Source: Austropuccinia psidii (taxonomy: Eukaryota > Basidiomycota > Pucciniomycetes > Pucciniales > Sphaerophragmiaceae). From it: DNA of 64,000 nucleotides. Shown here one piece after another: positions 59,229-64,000 of this stretch (the first letter of the stretch is position 1; each line of letters begins with the position of its first letter). The DNA lies in contig JALGQZ010000012.1 of assembly GCA_023105745.1 (NCBI GenBank), positions 43,541,763-43,605,762 of the forward strand, written 5' to 3'. The notes under the pieces were generated by a model. It was not told the DNA's origin. It was given only the letters and a program-made list of their open reading frames with translations, and did not search any database. The position numbers were made by a program, and so were the translations under genes.

Positions 59229-59820
59229 ATGCCCTTCCCTCAGCAATCATTGTTTGTTTCACGTTTATCCCGACTTGGATTTGGAATCCTAAATACAAAT
59301 GAATCAATGCATGAATCTTTAACCTTTATGTCATCACCACAACAAATGCTATATGCAAATGAGTGTCACTATCAACAACATCATCAGTATCAAACACCAG
59401 GAGACTATGGAGTGTATTCTCAAACTCACATTGGTCAGGATATGTCTTTGTTTGCTTCAAATCAAGATGGAAAAGACAATTAAACTATTTCTGATGTGAA
59501 TGAAAATTCCGCATTTGGAAATGTGGCCCAAACTCAATCAGTAACCATGACTTGTGGGTCTCAAGAAATCAATTAATTGATTGCAACACCTGTGCTATCC
59601 CAAGAAAAATCCACAAGTCCAAAGTTACCATCAGCAAGTGCCAAAAGGATCCAACAAACAAAGCAGCAGCTAGCTGATGCAGCAAAGAGTGGATCAAAAA
59701 AGAAGTCAGGTGAAGCTAACAAGAACAAGAAGGCAGCCAAAGATTGAAATCCAGGATCTGTGCAGCCGGATTATGAAAATATTTGTGGTTGTTTGGAGGA
59801 TTGGGATCATTAGTATGAGA
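59229..59820 (+). pseudogene. N-terminal part of a Harbinger-associated DNA-binding protein (probable)
   Basis: ATG at 59229. A Ser/Gln/His-rich, probably disordered segment (MLYANECHYQQHHQYQTP near 59346) is followed by two stops (59481, 59574) and a basic helix SASAKRIQQTKQQLADAAKS (about 59635-59694) with a KKKSGEANKNKKAAKD tail. It ends near 59800 with YENICGCLEDWDH, which resembles the start of the Myb/SANT-like region of second ORFs in rust Harbinger elements. The rest of that domain is missing. Assignment rests on context and style. Confidence 0.4.
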
Positions 59821-59869
59821 TGATCATTAAGTGGGTATGCTGAATCAGATAAAAGAAATTGTCCTTAAA

Positions 59870-60828
59870 AAAATCAAGATTTTAACCCAAATGATTCAAA
59901 GACAAAAAAATGAGAATTGCTCATATTCACCTTTGTCAAAGAATCTATCTGGATTAATGAACAGGCCCATGTTTCTATAAACCATGGAATCTGCACATGA
60001 ACCAGGCCATCCTGTTGTGATTTCTGTGATGTTTTTATCACAATCACAAAGAATTTGAGCATTGAGTGAGTAATTCTTCTTCCGATCAAAGAAAACTTCA
60101 CCCTGCCATGCAGGTTTTTGATATAATGGGAGGGTTGTCCCATCTATGAAGCCTATGCAACCTTCAAACCCTTCCTTCTATTTTGGTTTGGCCATTTAAT
60201 GTAATAGTACTCATAATAAGTTATTGCTTCAATTACATGTCTTGTAATTGATATGACTGTACCTTGTCTTACTTGGAAATTTTGTTCAAATTTCCCGACA
60301 GACCCTCCATTACCATTTGAGCCTAAACATTCAAGTGTGAGGGCTAACTGGTGGGCAATTGGAAGCTGTTTGGAAGTGCTGTTATTCTTAAAAACAGCTT
60401 GGTTTCTAATTTTTTTCATAAATGAACACAAAGCCCTCCTTTGAGGTTCTCATCCCTTGCCGGAAATTATCATCTCTCATATTAAAGAGAGAATCCATGT
60501 CAAATGATTCTAGTGGCTTTTGATTCAATGGTCTTGACAAGTATTGACTGTTCAGTGTCATCACCAGGGCCCAAAGGTATTGTATTGAGGCACAACTGGC
60601 CAGGGATGCATGTGGGGTTCCCAAAAGGTCATGTGTTGGACCAAGCAAGTGAAAAGGTGAGTACTGTGGGATGATACAATTATTTAGTAAACCAATATTC
60701 TGAAAATTAAATTCAAGTATTATCATGTTTATTTCTGAAATATGCTTGTGATTTTCTTTGATTCTATTGAAAAGCCACATAAATTGAAGATCCTTTATTG
60801 TTTGCTTTCTGTCTGAGATTTTGGGCAT
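59870..60828 (-). pseudogene. PIF/Harbinger transposase, C-terminally truncated
   Basis: ATG at 60828 (a TTG three codons earlier is less likely). N-terminal helical part: QTIKDLQFMWLFNRIKE. The helix-turn-helix-like region: QLALTLECLGSNGNGGSVGK and QGTVISITRHVIEAI (60230-60350). The DDE core: CIGFIDGTTLPLYQKP (first Asp, near 60140) and TGWPGSCADSMVYRNM (second Asp, near 59975-60020). The reading ends at DKGEY near 59930, before the expected catalytic Glu. Frameshifts occur near 60430 and 60150. The missing Glu and C-terminus make it inactive. Confidence 0.85.
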
Positions 60829-61161
60829 CTTGACCAAGGCAGGTAAGGTGTTGAATTATTGGAAAGTGATCATGAAAAATCACATTTTATACATGTTTTC
60901 TAGGAGAAAATCTCACTGGCATACATGTACTGTACACAGTTTCAAACTACAGACAGAATGACCTCGGAGTGTGTGTGTTAAAAATGTTTGTGCAGGGGTT
61001 TTTGCACGACTGAAACAAATAAAGTTTTTTGGCTGAAAATCTTGTAAAATATCTTATTTTTATCTCTCATAAGCAAGCGTGTGAGCAAGCTCATGAGGTT
61101 GCTCTGTGATTGTTTATTCTTGCTTGTGAATTCATAAATGTTTGCTTATGAAACCTGGCCA

Positions 61162-61172
61162 TGAACTCCCCT
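61162..61172 (-). repeat. Right terminal inverted repeat of Harbinger-2
   Basis: TGAACTCCCCT followed by AAT. Confidence 0.6.
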
Positions 61173-62143
61173 AATCCATTGGAGAAGGAGGCCTTCAGGA
61201 AAAACCTATTAGAGGTGAAATATTGCACTTGTATGCAGTCATACATAGGTCATGAATATCAGAGCTCACAGTAGCATCAAAGTATCAAGCATGAGAAAGG
61301 CTAGCGTATTGGAGGGAATAAAAAGGAAACCAATGGGGACCAGTGTGCTGCACCTGTACGGAGGCACTCCAAATATCAACAAACCAATGTAGGGAGATTC
61401 TATCATGCTATAAATTATGATTTCAAGCCAAAGAAGCTGTGTTAAGAACTTCAGCAGCCAGGCACAACCCTCAATCTCATAGTGGGGTTAAAGTGGGACC
61501 TCTTACGGACTGATTGAAATCATACCCAACCTGTCAGCTTTCAACATCAGTTTGCCAACTCAATACCATTCTAGTGCAATGCATGCCAATTTAAAAGCAA
61601 GAAGCATTATGAAAACAGCAGCAAGTTGGCTTAACTGTATCACTAAAATGCAACAGTACCATGTCTGATACTTTAGCTGAACAATAAGCTTGGGTTTAGC
61701 TTTGTGGTGGTATTCTACATCTGCAACTATCACCAAAGGTGGTTATGATCACACTGGCGACCAAGTGAACTCTCAGAAGGCGACTGGAGCCTCACTAAGA
61801 GGCATTCTAATAGTTTTCGATGCAAAGAAATACCTCCAGGACCCTGGGAGTCAAACCCGAATTCACACCTTTGATGAACCTTGGGAGATAAGAACAAAAA
61901 GCTCTTGAGAAAACGCAATGATGATAAAATCACTATATAAATTCAGCCAACTAATGTTTCAAGCCATCGGAGCTATCTAAAGCTCTTGATTAATTTTTTA
62001 TCTTTTTACTAGACTCATTCCGAGTCAAAATAGATCATTTGGATCTGATAGAATACAAATGTATTATGGGGATTAATTACAAAAGATAATTGGAAGTAAT
62101 TAAGTACAAGTTTGTAATAATATCTTTTTGGTATTTCAAGAGT
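61173..62143. other. About 1 kb of unassigned, less AT-rich sequence
   Basis: No supportable ORF; the frame at 61690-61908 has no known motif. On the minus strand GGGTTTGACTCCC near 61845-61860 resembles a tRNA B box, but no matching A box or cloverleaf could be drawn. This and 58.2-58.8 kb may be the least repetitive DNA in the window. Confidence 0.4.
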
Positions 62144-62423
62144 GTTAACCATCCAGTAGTCTTCTTGGACCTCCCCTCATTAAACAACCTCCTGGGAGTC
62201 TTTTTATAGTATTCTTATTCCTTTGGCATGTGGTCACATCTGTACCTAGGCAAACTCAATGGACTAGCAGCTTTCCTTACGTCGTGTTGTTTGAGCTAAG
62301 GATATAAGATCAGAGTAAGTTTCTGATGCTATGTTACGCTGCCTATGGCAGAAGAATCAGTAGTCTAGGGTTTTGGGGCTAGGATTGACTAACCTAAGCT
62401 CATTATGGCTTTGTTTTTTGACA
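62144..62423 (-). repeat. Copia-3 3' LTR (left end uncertain)
   Basis: The right end is set by the minus-strand polypurine tract GGGGGGA followed by TGTCAAAAAACAAAG (complement of 62409-62423). ACTATAAAAAG on the minus strand near 62200 is a plausible TATA box. The left end at TGTTAACC (62144) is a guess; the LTR may extend to about 61.9 kb. Confidence 0.5.
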
Positions 62424-63157
62424 TCCCCCCTCACTCCTAGTCTAAAAATTCTTAGTTTCGTTAATGCCCGTACAAGGGTGGGCTTTGGTACTGATTTAGT
62501 AAGGAAATCAGCCAGCATCTCTGTAGTCAGAGCATATTGAAGTGTGATGAGGTTTGTTTGAATTGCCTCTTTCACAAAGTGAAGCTGTATGTCTACATGC
62601 TTCATTCTTTTATTATTGAGGTTGCAATCACCATTTGCAATGTTAATGCAACTTTGGTTGTCTTCCCAGATGGTTATTGCCGTGTTAATTAAGAGGATGT
62701 TTGCTTCCTGACACAGTTGGCAGAACCACAGCAGTTCAGACGTTAGGTCACAGAGTGACTTATACTTGGCTTCTGCTGTGGAAATACACACCAAGGGTTG
62801 TTTCCTTGTTTTCCAAAAGATTAAGCAGCCGTGAAGCTGTGCTAAAAAGCCGGATGTGGAATGTCTTGTCTCACGACAGTTCCCCCAGTCTGCGTTGCTA
62901 TAAGAGATGAGGCCTTCCTCTCCTTCCCGGGAGTACCACAATCCTATTTCTTGTGTCCCATGGAGGAAAGCCCTCCAGTGCTGCATGCCTGGTTTTTCAA
63001 GATATTGAGATAGGCTACTGACCGCAAAAGATAGGTCAGGCTGTGTCACTGTACTAAGGTAATTAATACTCCCAACAGCGCTTCTCAAGTTGATTTGGAG
63101 ATAATCAAAAGGGACTCCCTCTTCTTCTGTAGCAGGCCCTAGATGTTCATTGGGCAC
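62357..63157 (-). pseudogene. pol: Copia-3 pol: end of reverse transcriptase and RNase H
   Basis: An uninterrupted 266-codon frame. LRSAVGSINYLSTVTQPDLS begins the connection domain. RNase H has SYSNADWGNCRETRHSTSGF (about 62860-62910; Asp present), STAEAKYKSLCDLTSEL and WEDNQSCINIANGD. It ends with MKHVDIQLHFVKEAI and TTEMLADFLTKSVPKP. The last 22 codons run through the LTR boundary into the 3' LTR. It is the best preserved Copia RNase H here. Confidence 0.92.
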
Positions 63158-63181
63158 AAGAGGGGTACTGACGGGTTTGCA

Positions 63182-63999
63182 TTATTGCATCCCATACACC
63201 TCAAGCAGCGACTCAACAAAATGTTGTTGATCCATACCAATTCCCTCCTCCAGCTGGCTAATTTTCACACCTACTAAGAGATTGGCAGGTCCCATATCTT
63301 TGATTTTGAACTCATTGTCAATTTCTTTCTTAAAAATGTGGAGATTTTTCCCAAATATCGCAATGTTGTCAACATGGACATAAATCCACACCTTTTCCAG
63401 ATTGTTTCTATGAAAGACACAAGGATCCAGCTTACAGGTTACAAAACCTGCATTCTTCAGCCACTCCTGTAGACGAGTGTACCAGGCCAATGGGGTCTGT
63501 TTCAGGCCGTAAATTGCTTTGTTAAGGCGCAGGCAGTATTGTCAACAATCAATGACAAGTCCTTGAGGAATGTTAAGGTAGACTGCTTTTCTCAGTGGCG
63601 CATTCAGGAAGGCGCTCTTGATGTTGACTTGGTGAAAGTCCAATTTGTTGAGACAGGCATGTGCAATTAGTGCCCATAAGGAATTCAGTCTTCCTGTTGG
63701 GGCATAAGTTTTATCAAAATCTACTCCAAGGGTTTGTCTGAACCCTTGGCACAAAGACGGGCCTTTCTTTCTGTTACTTGATTGAGGTGTTTCTTTTTTA
63801 CCTTACAGACCCACATGGTACTGATGAGTTTATATTTGTTCTTGCGCTCAATCACATCCCATACCTTCAGTCTATCCATATTGGAGAGCTCTTTTTCTAT
63901 TGCTTTTACACAAGCCAGTTGATTATCTGACTTTAGGGCGCCATAATATGTTTTTGGTGTTTCTTCCGATACGGTTAGATAGCTTATTGGCCTTCTCAT
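63182..63999 (-). pseudogene. pol: Copia-3 pol: reverse transcriptase, cut by the window edge
   Basis: From the right edge: KAIEKELSNMDRLKVWDVIE (63850-63920), a frameshift near 63721-63754, DKTYAPTGRLNSLWALIAHA, FHQVNIKSAFLNAPL (63590-63650), a stop near 63541, GLKQTPLAWYTRLQEWL (63440-63510), and the active site IYVHVDNIAIFG with Asn (63365-63367) in place of the second Asp. A stop at about 63181 separates it from the RNase H frame. FHQVD itself also reads FHQVN, so the first catalytic Asp is changed as well. Confidence 0.9.
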
Positions 64000-64000
64000 G

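Larger units (their letters stand above)
58798..61172. mobile_element. Harbinger-2: short PIF/Harbinger element with an internal deletion
   Basis: AGGGGAGTTCA at 58798-58808 and its exact reverse complement at 61162-61172 bound 2375 bases, flanked by AAT on both sides (58795-58797 and 61173-61175), a 3-bp duplication of Harbinger length though not the preferred TWA. Inside are the 5' parts of two convergent genes: a Gln-rich ORF on plus and a transposase on minus, both lacking their 3' ends. Subterminal GCTCATGA/GCTCA motifs recur at both ends. Confidence 0.65.

Noticed and set aside
61840..61870. tRNA-like B box GGGTTTGACTCCC on the minus strand
   Set aside because: No acceptable A box at the right distance and no cloverleaf could be drawn, so I do not call a tRNA or SINE.

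Overview
The window is transposon-nest DNA from a large AT-rich eukaryotic genome, most likely a rust fungus (Pucciniales). The style of the Ty3/Gypsy polyprotein, the Copia elements, the PIF/Harbinger transposases and a Tet-like oxygenase all suggest Austropuccinia psidii. That assignment rests on recognising protein style and was not tested by a search. I see no convincing single-copy host gene, rRNA, tRNA or CRISPR. Nearly everything is mobile DNA in several generations, and nearly all coding regions carry stops or frameshifts.

Left part (1-30 kb). Old LTR-like repeats (F, G, H) come first. H is split at 5498/25455 by a PIF/Harbinger-type element with 15-bp terminal inverted repeats. Besides a transposase (minus strand, 23.9-25.1 kb) that element holds a degraded coiled-coil ORF (5.9-7.1 kb) and a Tet-like 2OG-Fe(II) oxygenase gene. 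The oxygenase gene is broken at 9430/22913 by a complete chromodomain Ty3/Gypsy element (Gypsy-1: 9431-22912, identical-length 1437-bp LTRs, 5-bp duplication ATTCC). Gypsy-1 is itself broken by two 1.8-1.9 kb LTR-like elements (A and E), each with a perfect 5-bp duplication. 26.6-30.1 kb holds nothing I can identify.

Middle part (30-50 kb). Four Copia-type layers lie on the minus strand. Old Copia-4 (pieces at 32.1-33.35 and 47.0-49.7 kb) received Copia-1 (33353-46996, duplication ATATT). Copia-1 received LTR-like B in its gag/protease region and complete Copia-2 (40216-46818) inside its own 5' LTR. Copia-2 received LTR-like C in its leader. LTR-like D (30147-32124, duplication CTCTA) lies near the 3' end of Copia-4.

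Right part (50-64 kb). A gag-protease element (called Gypsy-2) has no recognisable reverse transcriptase or integrase but has two unrecognised downstream coding regions. Next come a short internally deleted PIF/Harbinger element (58798-61172) with 3-bp AAT flanks, about 1 kb of unassigned sequence, and the 3' half of Copia-3, which runs off the right edge.

The strongest observations are: a Tet-like oxygenase carried inside a Harbinger-type transposon; a gag region open in two frames, with paired splice acceptors 2 nt apart and a phased A AAA AAG slippery site that could both feed the pol frame; and repeated loss of CpG, which in three of four Copia reverse transcriptases coincides with change of the same catalytic aspartate.
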